Positions 17,268-26,584 of a DNA stretch of 42,218 bases are shown here, piece after piece. Position 1 is the first letter of the stretch; the number at the start of each line of letters is the position of its first letter. Origin of the DNA: Elainella sp. Prado103 (lineage in GTDB: Bacteria > Cyanobacteriota > Cyanobacteriia > Elainellales > Elainellaceae); NCBI GenBank assembly GCA_025454395.1, contig JALOOM010000034.1, positions 1-42,218 of the forward strand, read 5' to 3'. The position numbers and the translations under genes were made by a program. The notes under the pieces were generated by a model. That model made no database searches, had not been told where the DNA came from, and saw only the letters and a program-made list of their open reading frames with translations.

Positions 17268-17474
17268 CTAAACAAACAGGTTATTTTCTTGAAATCCCTT
17301 AGGATGCAGTTCCCGCAAAGGCAGTTTCCTAAAGAGATTGCGTTGGTAGGATTGCGTAGAGTTGCCGCCGATGGTACTGAGTTGCAATTTCTCCAGATAG
17401 TTTTCCCTGATTAAAGTTTGCAGAGTACTCCCACCTTCTTGATAGGATTGGACGATGCAGAACAGCTCTTTCAT
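17268..17474 (-). CDS. possible small protein overlapping the STAS gene start
   Basis: A minus-strand frame of 68 codons starts MKELFCIVQSYQEGG and ends in RELHPKGFQENNLFV. GGGAG lies just before the ATG, though only two bases away. Codon choice and composition look coding (CAA, GAA, AAC and CTG common, no low-complexity run), but I recognise no family. Its 5' end overlaps the first 20 bases of the divergent STAS gene. It may be real, or an accident of the STAS leader. Confidence 0.3.
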   Translation of the reverse strand: MKELFCIVQSYQEGGSTLQTLIRENYLEKLQLSTIGGNSTQSYQRNLFRKLPLRELHPKGFQENNLFV

Positions 17475-17802
17475 TACTCCCGGAACCACAATGATTCAGC
17501 CCCAGGGTCACATCAATGCTGCCAATGCCGCAGTTCTTCAACAACAGTTGGCTGAAACTGTAGCAGAACAGGGATGTGACTCCTTATGGGTTGATATGAG
17601 TCAAGTAGAATCATTAGACAGTGCAGGATTGATGGCTCTTGTTTCTACACTGACCCTGGCTCAGCGCCTCAATAAGCGCTTTGGTTTGTGTGGGGTATCG
17701 CCTTCTGTCCGAATCGTATTTGAACTAACCCAGTTAGATCGGGTGTTTGAAATTCTGGATGGGCAAAGAATCCCTGAGCTTTACGAAACCGCAGCCGCCT
17801 GA
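17455..17802 (+). CDS. STAS-domain protein, anti-sigma factor antagonist family
   Basis: STAS proteins of this type are switched by phosphorylation of a conserved Ser and act in partner-switching cascades with anti-sigma kinases and PP2C phosphatases. The 115-residue product is a single STAS domain: IQPQGHINAANAAVLQQQL, then SLWVDMSQVESLDSAGLMAL with the phosphorylatable Ser in LDSAG (about residue 55), then RFGLCGVSPSVRIVFELTQL. An AGGA about eight bases before the ATG at 17455 supports this start; the ATG at 17491 is a shorter alternative. No kinase or phosphatase gene is adjacent. It precedes the radical SAM gene by 88 bp on the same strand. Confidence 0.9.
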   Translation: MQNSSFITPGTTMIQPQGHINAANAAVLQQQLAETVAEQGCDSLWVDMSQVESLDSAGLMALVSTLTLAQRLNKRFGLCGVSPSVRIVFELTQLDRVFEILDGQRIPELYETAAA

Positions 17803-17890
17803 TCTTGGCTTAGCCTACTGTAACAGTCCAAACAAAATGTCGTGCGCTTCAATCCGTTAAGATTAAACTGAAACGATCGTTGCGCTCATA

Positions 17891-20677
17891 GTGGGAATTT
17901 TGGCTGTGGCAGTTGAAGTCAGCTCTTTACTTACTCCAGATATCTCTCGTCCGGCTCGTTATCTGGGGAATGAATTGGGAGCCATCCATAAGCCCTGGGA
18001 ATCAGCGCAGGTGCGGTGGGTATTAACCTACCCAGAGATTTATGAGGTCGGTGCTTCCAATCTGGGACACATTATTTTATATAGTATTCTCAATGCCCAG
18101 CCTCGTCAGCTCTGCGATCGGGCCTACCTTCCTGCCGCTGATTTGGCAACCAAGTTGCGCGCTACAGGCACACCCCTCTTTGCGGTGGAGTCTCAACGTT
18201 CACTCAAGGAGTATGACGTTTTAGGGTTTAGCCTTAGCTACGAGTTGGGTGCCACAAACATTCTAGAGATGCTTGATCTGGCCGGTATTCCCTTAACTTG
18301 GCGCGAGCGATCGGTTGCTGGGCAGTGGGATGTTAGTCAAGGCAGTTACCCATTCATTTTTGCAGGTGGGCAAACCGCGACCTCCAATCCTGAACCCTAC
18401 GCAGAATTCTTCGATTTTATTGCATTGGGTGATGGCGAAGAACTGCTGCCTGAAATTGGGCTGGTTTTAGAGGAAGGTAAAGCAGCGGGGTTGACGCGAG
18501 AAGAGCTTCTGCTCGATCTGGCTCAGGTGCCAGGGGTCTATGTCCCTCAGTTTTATGACATGGCTGAGGATGGCTCCGTTCATCCCAATCGTCCAGATGT
18601 GCCCATTCGAATTCTGCGACGGGTGGCTGCGCCGATTCCAGCTTACTCGATCGGATTAGTGCCCTATGTTGAGACTGTTCACGATCGATTAATTATTGAA
18701 ATTCGTCGGGGTTGTACAAGAGGTTGCCGTTTCTGCCAGCCTGGTATGCTCACTCGCCCCGCCCGGGATGTAGCGCCTGAGCAGGTTGTAGATGCGATCG
18801 AGCAGGGAATGCGTGCCACCGGATACAATGAGTTCTCGCTTTTATCCTTAAGCTGCTCCGATTATTTAGCCTTACCCGCCGTTGGGGTAGAAATCAAAAA
18901 TCGTCTGAAAGGTGAAAACATCTCCCTTTCTTTGCCCAGCCAGCGGGTCGATCGGTTTGACGAAAATATCGCCCATATCTTGGGAGGAACGCGACAGTCC
19001 AGCCTCACCTTCGCGCCTGAAGCAGGTACCCAGCGGTTACGGGATATTGTCAACAAGGGGCTGACCAATGAAGAGCTGCTCCGGGGGGTGAAAACGGCAT
19101 ACGAGCAGGGGTGGGATCGGGTCAAGCTTTATTTTATGATCGGATTACCGGGTGAAACCGATGCCGATGTCCTTGGGATTGCGGAGACAATCCGTTGGTT
19201 ACAACGAGAATGCACTGCTAAGGGACGTAAACGGCTCGGTTTTAACGTCACGATCTCTAATTTTACGCCCAAGCCTCATACCCCTTTCCAATGGCACTCG
19301 GTTTCAACAGCCGAATTTGAACGCAAGCAGACCTTGCTACGGCAAGAGTTTCGTACCATCCGGGGGGTGAAAGCCAACTTCACGGATGTCCGGATCTCAG
19401 CGATGGAAGATTTTGTGGGACGGGGCGATCGGCGTTTATCCACAGTTGTGCGTCGAGCCTGGGAGTTGGGTGCTGGGATGGATGCTTGGTGGGAAAGCCT
19501 CGATCGAGCCTTTGGTGCCTGGACTCAAGCAATTGCAGAAGCGGAACTGACCTGGAAATATCGACAGGTCGAACGGGGGGAGTGGAATTTATTTAGTGCA
19601 GCATCCCATCTAGAAACAGAAACTCAGGGCGCGTCAGCCACAGCAGAGGTCTCAGAAGCAGTACCTGCGTTAACGACAAGAGTCATAGAAAACACGACCG
19701 AACAGCCTTTACTGGACGCGCCCTTACCCTGGGATCATCTGGATACAGGAATTGATAAAAGCTGGTTAAAAGCAGATTTGCAGCAGGCTTTGGCCGCTGC
19801 AACGGTTCCAGATTGTTCCTTCGAAGGCTGTTCCCATTGCGGTGTTTGCGGCACAGACTTTGGGCATAATGTTGTGGTTCCCCCACCTGCCATTCCGGAG
19901 TTTTCGGGACATTTTGTCCCCAATCAAACGCGGGCCCAACGGCTACGAGTCTGGTTCGGCAAGCGAGAAGATATGGCATTGATTGGGCACCTTGATTTGA
20001 TGCGCCTGTTCGATCGGGCGATCCGTCGAGCAGCCCTACCGATTACTTTCAGTGGTGGTTTCCATCCCAGTCCCCGGATCATCCCAGCTCATGCATTACC
20101 GTTGGGTACCACTAGCTCTGGTGAAGTGGTTGACTTTGATCTGACACAGCCTATCCAGCCCGATGAATTTCATCGCCAACTGTCAGCGCAGTTGCCTGAG
20201 ACGCTGCCGATCTACCGCGTTGAGCATGTTCCGCTCGATCATGCTTCGGCCACCCAACTTTTAGATCAAGCCGAATACTTGCTGGCCGTTCGCTGTCACT
20301 CCCCGCAGTCAGGCTCTGCCACAGACTGGCAGACTTGGATTGATCAGGTCTTGTCCACCGCTGAAATTTGGGTGGAACAAACCACCAAATCGGGCAAAGT
20401 TCAATCGGTGAATTTGCGTGAGCGCTTAATTGAGTTAGCCCCCGTCCCTGGGAAACAGATGCCCTTCGAAATCCAGCGATCGGGCTTTGCCAATACGACA
20501 AGGACTGTTGCACCCCCAATCCCTACCCTATGGCAAGGGCTGCGTTACCTGGGGGTTTGTCGCAATAATGGGATCATGCTTCGCCCTGAGCATGTCATTC
20601 AAATGCTAGAGGTGGTGTCTCGGCAAGAGATTGAGTTGCTGAGGATTCATCGGCAGCGCTTAATTTTCACCCCGTGA
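17891..20677 (+). CDS. B12-binding-domain radical SAM protein with C-terminal DUF2344 (TIGR03960/TIGR03936 type)
   Basis: The 928-residue product joins an N-terminal cobalamin-binding-like domain (about residues 40-230), a radical SAM domain with the cluster motif RGCTRGCRFCQPG (Cys275, Cys279, Cys282), and a C-terminal DUF2344 domain from about residue 678 (WFGKREDMALIGHLDLMR, then GGFHPSPRI). A second Cys cluster, CSFEGCSHCGVCG, lies at about residues 642-655. This fused arrangement matches the TIGR03960 and TIGR03936 families, whose reaction is unknown to me but which commonly neighbour RNase E/G genes, as here. Start choice is open: the GTG at 17891 has no ribosome binding site and a GTG at 17906 is nearly as good. 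Confidence 0.9.
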   Translation: MGILAVAVEVSSLLTPDISRPARYLGNELGAIHKPWESAQVRWVLTYPEIYEVGASNLGHIILYSILNAQPRQLCDRAYLPAADLATKLRATGTPLFAVESQRSLKEYDVLGFSLSYELGATNILEMLDLAGIPLTWRERSVAGQWDVSQGSYPFIFAGGQTATSNPEPYAEFFDFIALGDGEELLPEIGLVLEEGKAAGLTREELLLDLAQVPGVYVPQFYDMAEDGSVHPNRPDVPIRILRRVAAPIPAYSIGLVPYVETVHDRLIIEIRRGCTRGCRFCQPGMLTRPARDVAPEQVVDAIEQGMRATGYNEFSLLSLSCSDYLALPAVGVEIKNRLKGENISLSLPSQRVDRFDENIAHILGGTRQSSLTFAPEAGTQRLRDIVNKGLTNEELLRGVKTAYEQGWDRVKLYFMIGLPGETDADVLGIAETIRWLQRECTAKGRKRLGFNVTISNFTPKPHTPFQWHSVSTAEFERKQTLLRQEFRTIRGVKANFTDVRISAMEDFVGRGDRRLSTVVRRAWELGAGMDAWWESLDRAFGAWTQAIAEAELTWKYRQVERGEWNLFSAASHLETETQGASATAEVSEAVPALTTRVIENTTEQPLLDAPLPWDHLDTGIDKSWLKADLQQALAAATVPDCSFEGCSHCGVCGTDFGHNVVVPPPAIPEFSGHFVPNQTRAQRLRVWFGKREDMALIGHLDLMRLFDRAIRRAALPITFSGGFHPSPRIIPAHALPLGTTSSGEVVDFDLTQPIQPDEFHRQLSAQLPETLPIYRVEHVPLDHASATQLLDQAEYLLAVRCHSPQSGSATDWQTWIDQVLSTAEIWVEQTTKSGKVQSVNLRERLIELAPVPGKQMPFEIQRSGFANTTRTVAPPIPTLWQGLRYLGVCRNNGIMLRPEHVIQMLEVVSRQEIELLRIHRQRLIFTP

Positions 20678-21129
20678 TCCAACTTTTTAGACAAAATGTT
20701 AATCACACCCATGGCGTAAAACTTTGTCCGCGCTATAATGCTTTGCAAGAGAGCCGTTGCAGGATCTTGCTTCTAGTTTGGACTGTTAGTGGTTAAATCA
20801 GTCCTCAGCATAGAGCTAAGTCTGCATCTGCAAAGCTTTTATCAAATTTCTAGTTCCTGGGTGCCGCTCTAGAGATAGAGAAAGGTATCAAGCGAAGGGT
20901 TCTATTTGTTACTCAGCCATTCACTGTTAGTGATTTCTCCAGCCGCTTTCAAATTTGCTGGATTTTTCCAAATATTCAGGACTACCCCTGCCAAGAGTGA
21001 TTCAAAGTAGGATTCCCTGAACAGATTAAGGTCAGCGAGGTTATTGCTTACCGATCAGATCGCTATTACTAGCAAAGACGGCGCAAATAGAGTCAGTGCC
21101 CTCATGCTGAAAATTTTTGAGGAAATTGA
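20678..21129 (+). promoter_or_regulatory. 452-bp rne upstream region with long leader
   Basis: A perfect TATAAT lies at 20734-20739, without a good -35. A start about seven bases on would give an rne leader of about 385 nt. It includes a hairpin (GGACTG at 20780 pairing with CAGTCC at 20799) and several U-rich stretches. RNase E mRNAs commonly have long leaders that the enzyme itself cleaves for autoregulation, so this is a candidate control region. GAGG eight bases before the ATG is the rne ribosome binding site. No other gene is visible here. Confidence 0.5.
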
Positions 21130-23187
21130 ATGCCGAAGCAAATTGTTATCGCTGAGCAGCACCGAATTGCTGCTGTTTTTTCAGAAGACCAAATTCAAGA
21201 GCTGATCGTTGCAAAAGGGACGCATCAGGTAGGTGACATTTATTTAGGAATTGTTGAGAATGTTTTGCCAGGGATTGATGCAGCATTTGTCAACATTGGG
21301 GATAGTGAACGCAATGGTTTTATTCATGTAACCGATCTAGGGCCATTACGGCTCCGAAAGTCGGCAGGCTCCATTACCGAGTTGCTCGCGCCTCAGCAAA
21401 AGGTATTGGTTCAAATTATGAAGGAGCCAACCGGCAATAAAGGGCCCCGATTGACGGGTAATATTAGTCTCCCTGGCCGCTATTTGGTACTGATGCCCTT
21501 TGGTCGAGGGGTGAATCTCTCTCGACGGATTCGCAATGAATCAGAACGTAACCGCCTCAGAGCACTGGCTATTTTAATCAAACCTGCTGGCATGGGGCTG
21601 CTTGTGCGGACAGAGGCAGAAGGAGTTGCGGAAGAAGCCATTTTAGAAGATTTGGAAACTCTGCAAAAGCAATGGGAAAACATCCAACAGGAAGCGTTAT
21701 CGATTCGCCCGCCCAGCTTACTGAATCGCGACGATGACTTTATTCAGCGGGTATTGCGAGATGTTTACAGTGCTGATGTGAATCGGATCGTGGTTGATTC
21801 CCATACCGGCTTAAAACGGGTCAAACAGCATTTGATCAACTGGAGTGGCGGCCGATCGCCCCAAGGGGTTTTGATCGATCATCATCGAGAGCGTATTCCG
21901 ATTCTTGAGTTCTTCCGGGTGAATGCAGCGATTCGAGAAGCTTTGAAGCCACGGGTTGATCTGCCCTCTGGAGGATACATCATCATTGAACGGACTGAAG
22001 CTCTCACAGTCATTGATGTTAACTCTGGCTCGTTCACTCGTTCTGCAACTGCGCGGGAAACCGTCCTTTGGACGAACTGTGAAGCAGCGGCAGAAATCGC
22101 TCGACAGTTGAGACTGCGCAACATTGCTGGGGTGATCGTGGTCGATTTCATCGATATGGATTCTCGTCGCGATCAATTGCAAGTTCTAGAACAATTCAAT
22201 AAGGCATTGCGGGCCGATAAGGCAAGACCCCAAATTGCTCAACTTTCAGAGCTAGGTTTGGTTGAATTAACTCGCAAACGTCAAGGGCAGAACATCTACG
22301 AATTATTTGGGCAGACCTGTCCATCCTGTAATGGCATGGGTCATCTGGTACATTTACCCGGTGAACCGGAATATGAAGTTGCAGAACCAGAACCTCTACG
22401 CTCTAACTTTAGTCCAGAACCGCGAATCTCCACTCGTGACTGGAATAGTGCAGAAGAATATGACGCGGATGCTACTACCGATCTGCAAAGTTTAGATCTG
22501 ACGAATCATCCGAACTATCGCGAGCAAAATCGGGGTGACAACCGGAGACGCAGACGGGGTCGGCTGAAGCCTAATGAGGCCTCCCTCAAGCCAACGATGC
22601 CCAGGATAGATTTGGATTCTGAAGAGGAAACACTCAGTCCAGAGCCTAGCCTGTCGCCGGTTACCTACAGTGCTCCTGTGCGGAGCTCGCGTGAACCTCG
22701 GAGTGAGAAGCCGGAGCGGGGAGAACGGGGAGGAGAACGAGAACGAGGAGGAGAACGAGAACGAGGACGTTCTGCGCGGCGGGAAAAAACACCGACTGAA
22801 CCGCCCCAAGTTGTTTCAGTTGAGATGACTCCTGATGAGCAAGAGATCTATGCATTGATGGGAATCTCACCGTTGGTGCTAGCTGCTGAACCCGTTAAAG
22901 ATCCGAAGTCAACTATCATTGAAATTCTCTCGCCTGGCGAGTCACCCCAAGGGCAGCCAAATGTCAGCCCCTCCGATCCAGTGTTTGAGACGGACAACGG
23001 TCGAGCGGATGATCTTGACTTCAATGAGTCCTCGCCAATAGGTTCCGAATTGCTTCAGCTTGCTGATGAGCCAGATCCATTGATCGAATCAGTCGATCCA
23101 GAGCCGGTGGCGACTGAAGTAGGGGTTGATCCAACGCGGCGGCGGCGGCGGCGGCGATCTTCCACCTCAATTTCAGACGATCTCTAG
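21130..23187 (+). CDS. rne: ribonuclease E (Rne/Rng family)
   Basis: RNase E is the main endonuclease of bacterial mRNA decay and of tRNA and rRNA maturation. The 685-residue product has an S1 RNA-binding domain at about residues 35-115, and a catalytic DNase I-like domain with Asp296, Asn298 and Asp339 in VIDVNSGSF and VVDFIDMD, corresponding to E. coli Asp303, Asn305 and Asp346. The zinc-link CPSC is at 397-400. After about residue 410 a disordered acidic and basic tail follows, with a duplicated Glu/Arg/Gly block near residues 535-550. It ends in seven Arg and SSTSISDDL (670-685), resembling the PNPase-binding peptide reported for cyanobacterial RNase E. The short form suits cyanobacteria. 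Confidence 0.95.
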   Translation: MPKQIVIAEQHRIAAVFSEDQIQELIVAKGTHQVGDIYLGIVENVLPGIDAAFVNIGDSERNGFIHVTDLGPLRLRKSAGSITELLAPQQKVLVQIMKEPTGNKGPRLTGNISLPGRYLVLMPFGRGVNLSRRIRNESERNRLRALAILIKPAGMGLLVRTEAEGVAEEAILEDLETLQKQWENIQQEALSIRPPSLLNRDDDFIQRVLRDVYSADVNRIVVDSHTGLKRVKQHLINWSGGRSPQGVLIDHHRERIPILEFFRVNAAIREALKPRVDLPSGGYIIIERTEALTVIDVNSGSFTRSATARETVLWTNCEAAAEIARQLRLRNIAGVIVVDFIDMDSRRDQLQVLEQFNKALRADKARPQIAQLSELGLVELTRKRQGQNIYELFGQTCPSCNGMGHLVHLPGEPEYEVAEPEPLRSNFSPEPRISTRDWNSAEEYDADATTDLQSLDLTNHPNYREQNRGDNRRRRRGRLKPNEASLKPTMPRIDLDSEEETLSPEPSLSPVTYSAPVRSSREPRSEKPERGERGGERERGGERERGRSARREKTPTEPPQVVSVEMTPDEQEIYALMGISPLVLAAEPVKDPKSTIIEILSPGESPQGQPNVSPSDPVFETDNGRADDLDFNESSPIGSELLQLADEPDPLIESVDPEPVATEVGVDPTRRRRRRRSSTSISDDL

Positions 23188-23194
23188 CGTTGCA

Positions 23195-23974
23195 ATGGAC
23201 GAAATAGAATCAAACGATGGCATAGAATTTCAGTCTCTGCCATCTCTGGAGCCCCTGCCACCTTTACAACCAGTCAAGAGTTCCGTAGAGAGCCCTCTGG
23301 CGATCGATCAATCTTCAGTCGATCGGCCCGTAGAGTTCAGCTCACTGACTCTGGAAGAGGTTGAGCGATCCCAGTTACGGGTGGCAGGTGTTGATGAAGT
23401 GGGGCGAGGTGCATTGTTTGGGCCAGTCGTAGCTGCCGCAGTCATCTTGCCGCCTGCCGAGATTTCTACCCTTCAGCAGGCGGGTGTAACCGATAGTAAG
23501 CAACTCACACCCATGCGCAGGCTACAACTGGCGGAACAAATTCGATCAGTTGCTGTGAGTTGTCAAATTGGCATGGCCTCTGTAGCAGAGATTGATCGGT
23601 TTAATATTCTGCAAGCTTCTTTACTGGCCATGCGACGAGCAATTCTGCGACTGCAACCACCTCCAGAATTTTGTCTAATTGATGGCAATCAGCCGATTCG
23701 AACGCTGATCATTCCTCAACGGACGGTTGTTCAGGGTGATCGCCACTCACTCGTCATTGCAGCAGCTAGTATTGTGGCTAAAGTCTGGCGCGATCGATTA
23801 ATCATCCGGCTGGCGGATCGTTATCCAGGCTATGATTTAGCGACTAATAAAGGATATGGAACTGCCAAACATCGCCTAGCTCTTCAACAACTTGGCATCA
23901 CTCGTCAGCACCGTCGTTCCTTCAGTCCGTGCCAGATTCAACTTTCATTGGATGACATTGCAAATCAGAAATGA
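23195..23974 (+). CDS. rnhB: ribonuclease HII
   Basis: RNase HII cuts RNA-DNA hybrids at ribonucleotides embedded in DNA. The core from about residue 58 has [20 protein letters not shown] with the first catalytic Asp-Glu pair (Asp67, Glu68), then [30 protein letters not shown], and a C-terminal RRSFSPC. An acidic, Ser/Pro-rich N-terminal extension of about 60 residues precedes it, longer than the usual form. I set the start at the ATG at 23195, seven bases after the rne stop; the frame is open further upstream, where it would overlap rne and read an artificial glycine run through the arginine-rich rne end. The short gap suggests translation-coupled co-expression with rne. Confidence 0.92.
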   Translation: MDEIESNDGIEFQSLPSLEPLPPLQPVKSSVESPLAIDQSSVDRPVEFSSLTLEEVERSQLRVAGVDEVGRGALFGPVVAAAVILPPAEISTLQQAGVTDSKQLTPMRRLQLAEQIRSVAVSCQIGMASVAEIDRFNILQASLLAMRRAILRLQPPPEFCLIDGNQPIRTLIIPQRTVVQGDRHSLVIAAASIVAKVWRDRLIIRLADRYPGYDLATNKGYGTAKHRLALQQLGITRQHRRSFSPCQIQLSLDDIANQK

Positions 23975-24043
23975 CCTGAGCAATCGTAAGGAATAAGGAA
24001 TAAGGTGGACAATTCGTCCAAGTCACGTCAACTAAGTTAAATG

Positions 24044-24090
24044 GCTGAGCTAAATCGCTGAGTTAAATCGCTGAGTTAAATCGCTGAGCT
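24044..24090. repeat. 13-bp tandem repeat overlapping a stop codon, about three and a half copies
   Basis: GCTGAGTTAAATC (first copy GCTGAGCTAAATC) repeats from 24044 to 24082, followed by a partial copy. The minus-strand stop codon of the DUF1997 gene, at 24076-24078, lies inside. Confidence 0.9.
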
Positions 24091-24666
24091 ATTAGACGAA
24101 CAAAAAGAGGCATCCGTCAGCGCGGAGGAGGCATACGCTTGGTGACTGACCCATTCTGAATAGTCCGCCACGATCTGATGAGCAAGACGTTGCTTAATCG
24201 TCAACAAAACACTGTGCAGCAATCCATTCCCAGTTGCTTCTACGATCGGGCGAGGAGTGAAGGATAAAGGAGGAGGCATGTCAACTTCTACTCTCAGTCT
24301 CGCTTCTCCGCTTAAGTAGGTTTTGCTAAGACGGGTGATCGGAAAAAGCTCACCCACCAGTTGTAAGCCAAACCGTTGATTAATATATTCAATTCCTAGA
24401 ATTTCACACCCAGTTGATTGCAAATGAATCCGCCCCTCTGACTCTGCCCAGATTTTCAGATCAACAGTGGGCTGGAGCGTTAACGTCATAAAATGTAACG
24501 GTCGCATCTTAAAGCGAAATTGATCATTACCCAATGCTTCAACCCGATTGGGATCGATCAGTGCATGAACTAAACGCTGGGGTTGACGTAGATAGTGTTG
24601 AATTGGAACTGGTTGATTGGGGACGGCGATTTCCACAGATTGCGCCGCAGAGAAGCAAACATTCAT
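24076..24666 (-). CDS. DUF1997 family protein
   Basis: The 196-residue product is a conserved cyanobacterial and plastid protein of unknown function. It shows the family's features: PVPIQHYLRQPQRLVHALID near the start, NDQFRFKMRPLHFMTLTLQP, then a beta-rich SRY-like middle (CEILGIEYINQRFGLQLVGEL) and a C-terminal helix QRLAHQIVADYSEW. I chose the ATG at 24664-24666; the frame extends three codons to a TTG. No strong ribosome binding site is seen. The last codons run into a 13-bp tandem repeat, so the C-terminus (NSSAI) may vary between strains. It is convergent with rnhB. Confidence 0.85.
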   Translation of the reverse strand: MNVCFSAAQSVEIAVPNQPVPIQHYLRQPQRLVHALIDPNRVEALGNDQFRFKMRPLHFMTLTLQPTVDLKIWAESEGRIHLQSTGCEILGIEYINQRFGLQLVGELFPITRLSKTYLSGEARLRVEVDMPPPLSFTPRPIVEATGNGLLHSVLLTIKQRLAHQIVADYSEWVSHQAYASSALTDASFCSSNSSAI

Positions 24667-24891
24667 GTTGTTCAATCATCTGGAAGGAATTTGTCAAGTC
24701 GCTAACTAAATTTTACAGTTTTCCTGAAAAACCACCTTGACTCTCATGAGTATAGGGTTCAGTCTGAGGCTGACTGCATTAAACTTCATGTAACGTTGTA
24801 TTTTTTGACGATATCTGGGGGCTGGCAGCTTCAAGATGAACTTATTTATATTGCTTCGGAGTTTGCTTCTTCATTACTGAGTTTTAATTTT

Positions 24892-25761
24892 ATGGTTTTA
24901 TCAATCGCTCACTTGGGACCTTCGGGAACATACGCGGAAATGGCTGCCTTGGCTTGTGCTCAACAGCTACAAGCCGAAATCAAAGCAGAGATACAGCTCT
25001 GTCCCTATCCCAGTATTATCCAAACGCTATATTCAGTTGCAGAACGGCAGTCACAGTTAGCAGTGGTTCCCGTCGAAAACTCGATTGAAGGTGGAGTAGG
25101 CGTAACCCTAGATACACTGTGGCAACTGGATGTACTGCATATTCAACGGGCTCTCGTTTTACCCATCTCTCATGCCCTACTTTCCTGTGCTACCGGGTTA
25201 GAAAACATCCAAACAGTTTATTCTCATCCTCAAGCGCTAGCTCAATGTCAAGGATGGTTGCACCAGTTTTTGCCAAATGCTCAACTCATCCCGACAAACT
25301 CTACAACGGAAGCTTTACAGCAGCTTGATCAAGATGTTTCAACAGCGGCGATCGCCTCTCAAAGGGCCGCTCAGATCTATGGGCTGCCGATTCTGGCTTA
25401 CCCGATTAATGATCACCCGGACAACTGCACACGCTTTTGGGTGCTCAGTCCTGAGGTAGCACCACAGGGTAGCCATACTTCCTTAGCCTTTAGCATCCCC
25501 GCAAACTTACCGGGTGCGCTTGTTAAAGCCCTACAAGTATTCGCAGAACGCGGTCTGAATCTGAGCCGCATCGAGTCACGTCCTACGAAACGATCGCTCG
25601 GTGATTACTTATTTTTCGTTGATATTGAAGCGAGTTTGGACACAGAGACCGTTCAGGCTGCCTTAATAGATCTCAAGGCTCAAACCGAAATGCTGAAAGT
25701 GTTTGGCAGTTATTGTATCTACAACATTGAACCTTGCAACACTGAGTCTAGGTTCAACTGA
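24892..25761 (+). CDS. pheA: prephenate dehydratase
   Basis: This enzyme converts prephenate to phenylpyruvate in phenylalanine synthesis. The 289-residue product has the catalytic domain with GPSGTYAEMAALA near residue 8, VVPVENSIEGGVG, and the Thr-Arg-Phe motif in DNCTRFWVL. The C-terminal ACT domain follows (LPGALVKALQVFAERGLNLS, then ESRPTKRSLGDYLFFVDIEA), where ESRP is the phenylalanine-binding, feedback-control motif. I chose the ATG at 24892 because the conserved domain starts five residues later; the frame is open from a TTG 96 bases upstream. There is no chorismate mutase domain, so it is a monofunctional enzyme. Confidence 0.93.
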   Translation: MVLSIAHLGPSGTYAEMAALACAQQLQAEIKAEIQLCPYPSIIQTLYSVAERQSQLAVVPVENSIEGGVGVTLDTLWQLDVLHIQRALVLPISHALLSCATGLENIQTVYSHPQALAQCQGWLHQFLPNAQLIPTNSTTEALQQLDQDVSTAAIASQRAAQIYGLPILAYPINDHPDNCTRFWVLSPEVAPQGSHTSLAFSIPANLPGALVKALQVFAERGLNLSRIESRPTKRSLGDYLFFVDIEASLDTETVQAALIDLKAQTEMLKVFGSYCIYNIEPCNTESRFN

Positions 25762-25863
25762 GCCTCAACTGACCTACGCCAAAGCAGAACAGGCAATCGC
25801 CAGTTAGTTCTTGTTCCGGTTAACTAGGAGTCCACTGGAGAGCTGACTAGAGGGACAAAGCTT

Positions 25864-26505
25864 TTAATCAAATGCATCCTTGAGGGCAGCTCTCGCCGCT
25901 AAATGGTTACGGGTTGTCATTAAGATTTCTGCCTCCCGTTCTAGCCGAATCGCGGTATCTTGCATTTCTAGCAAAGCTTGCTGCTCAGGGGCAACTCCTT
26001 TCAGGTTCCCAGCCACCCAATAGGATAGCTCCAGAGGAGAAGTAGGGATATCATCTGGTAGTTCGATTTCCTGCTCGGTTAGTTTGCCTGATAGATGTAC
26101 CACATCTCGCAAGAGTTGATCAACTTCCTTCATCAACCGATGCAAATCTTGCTCAGTTGGCTGATCTTCAATCCATTCTACAAGACCAACATAGTAAGGC
26201 TTTTTACGAACATAGTCTAGAACGCGAAATCGTTGCTGCCCGACTGTTTTAATGTACATTCGGTCATCCGGCGTGCGCTCATGGTAAACCAATTCAGCAC
26301 AGCAGCCGACATTCGCCACCTTCCCTTCCATCGGATCCACCATCAGAACACCAAAACGCCGATCGCTTTCTAGAATTGTATTCATCAGAATTCGATAGCG
26401 GGGCTCAAAAATATGAAGCGGCAAGGGGATGCCAGGGAAAAGAACCACCTCAGGCAGAGGGAATAAGGGAAGTTCACGAACTGCAACAGAAGAAGGAAAA
26501 AACAT
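25864..26505 (-). CDS. LON peptidase N-terminal (substrate-binding) domain protein
   Basis: The 213-residue product is a stand-alone Lon N-domain without ATPase or protease parts. It begins LPLFPLPEVVLFPGIPLPLH and has FEPRYRILMNTILESDRRFG, followed by RTPDDRMYIKTVGQQRFRV and a helical C-terminal half. Such proteins are common in cyanobacteria; they probably bind protein partners, but their role is not known. It lies downstream of rpsJ on the same strand but behind that operon's terminator, so it probably has its own promoter in the 161-bp gap. Confidence 0.88.
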   Translation of the reverse strand: MFFPSSVAVRELPLFPLPEVVLFPGIPLPLHIFEPRYRILMNTILESDRRFGVLMVDPMEGKVANVGCCAELVYHERTPDDRMYIKTVGQQRFRVLDYVRKKPYYVGLVEWIEDQPTEQDLHRLMKEVDQLLRDVVHLSGKLTEQEIELPDDIPTSPLELSYWVAGNLKGVAPEQQALLEMQDTAIRLEREAEILMTTRNHLAARAALKDAFD

Positions 26506-26584
26506 TACCCGTGAATGACCTGTGGGGTGGACAGAGCGGCAAGACAGATCAAAAAACCGCAGTCAAATTGATAAAAACAAAAAT

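Larger units (their letters stand above)
16709..17454. other. 746-bp gap with a CRP-type site and weak small frames
   Basis: This is the longest stretch without a firm gene. It holds the CRP-type palindrome, a plus-strand promoter-like pair and a possible minus-strand small frame reaching into the STAS gene (listed separately). A plus-strand frame at 16993-17181 (62 residues) has no ribosome binding site at its ATG and is not called. An untranslated RNA is possible here. Confidence 0.6.

Noticed and set aside
23126-23194. Upstream extension of rnhB through a glycine run
   Set aside because: The Gly run is the out-of-frame reading of the rne arginine codons, and the ATG at 23195, just after the rne stop, is a better start.
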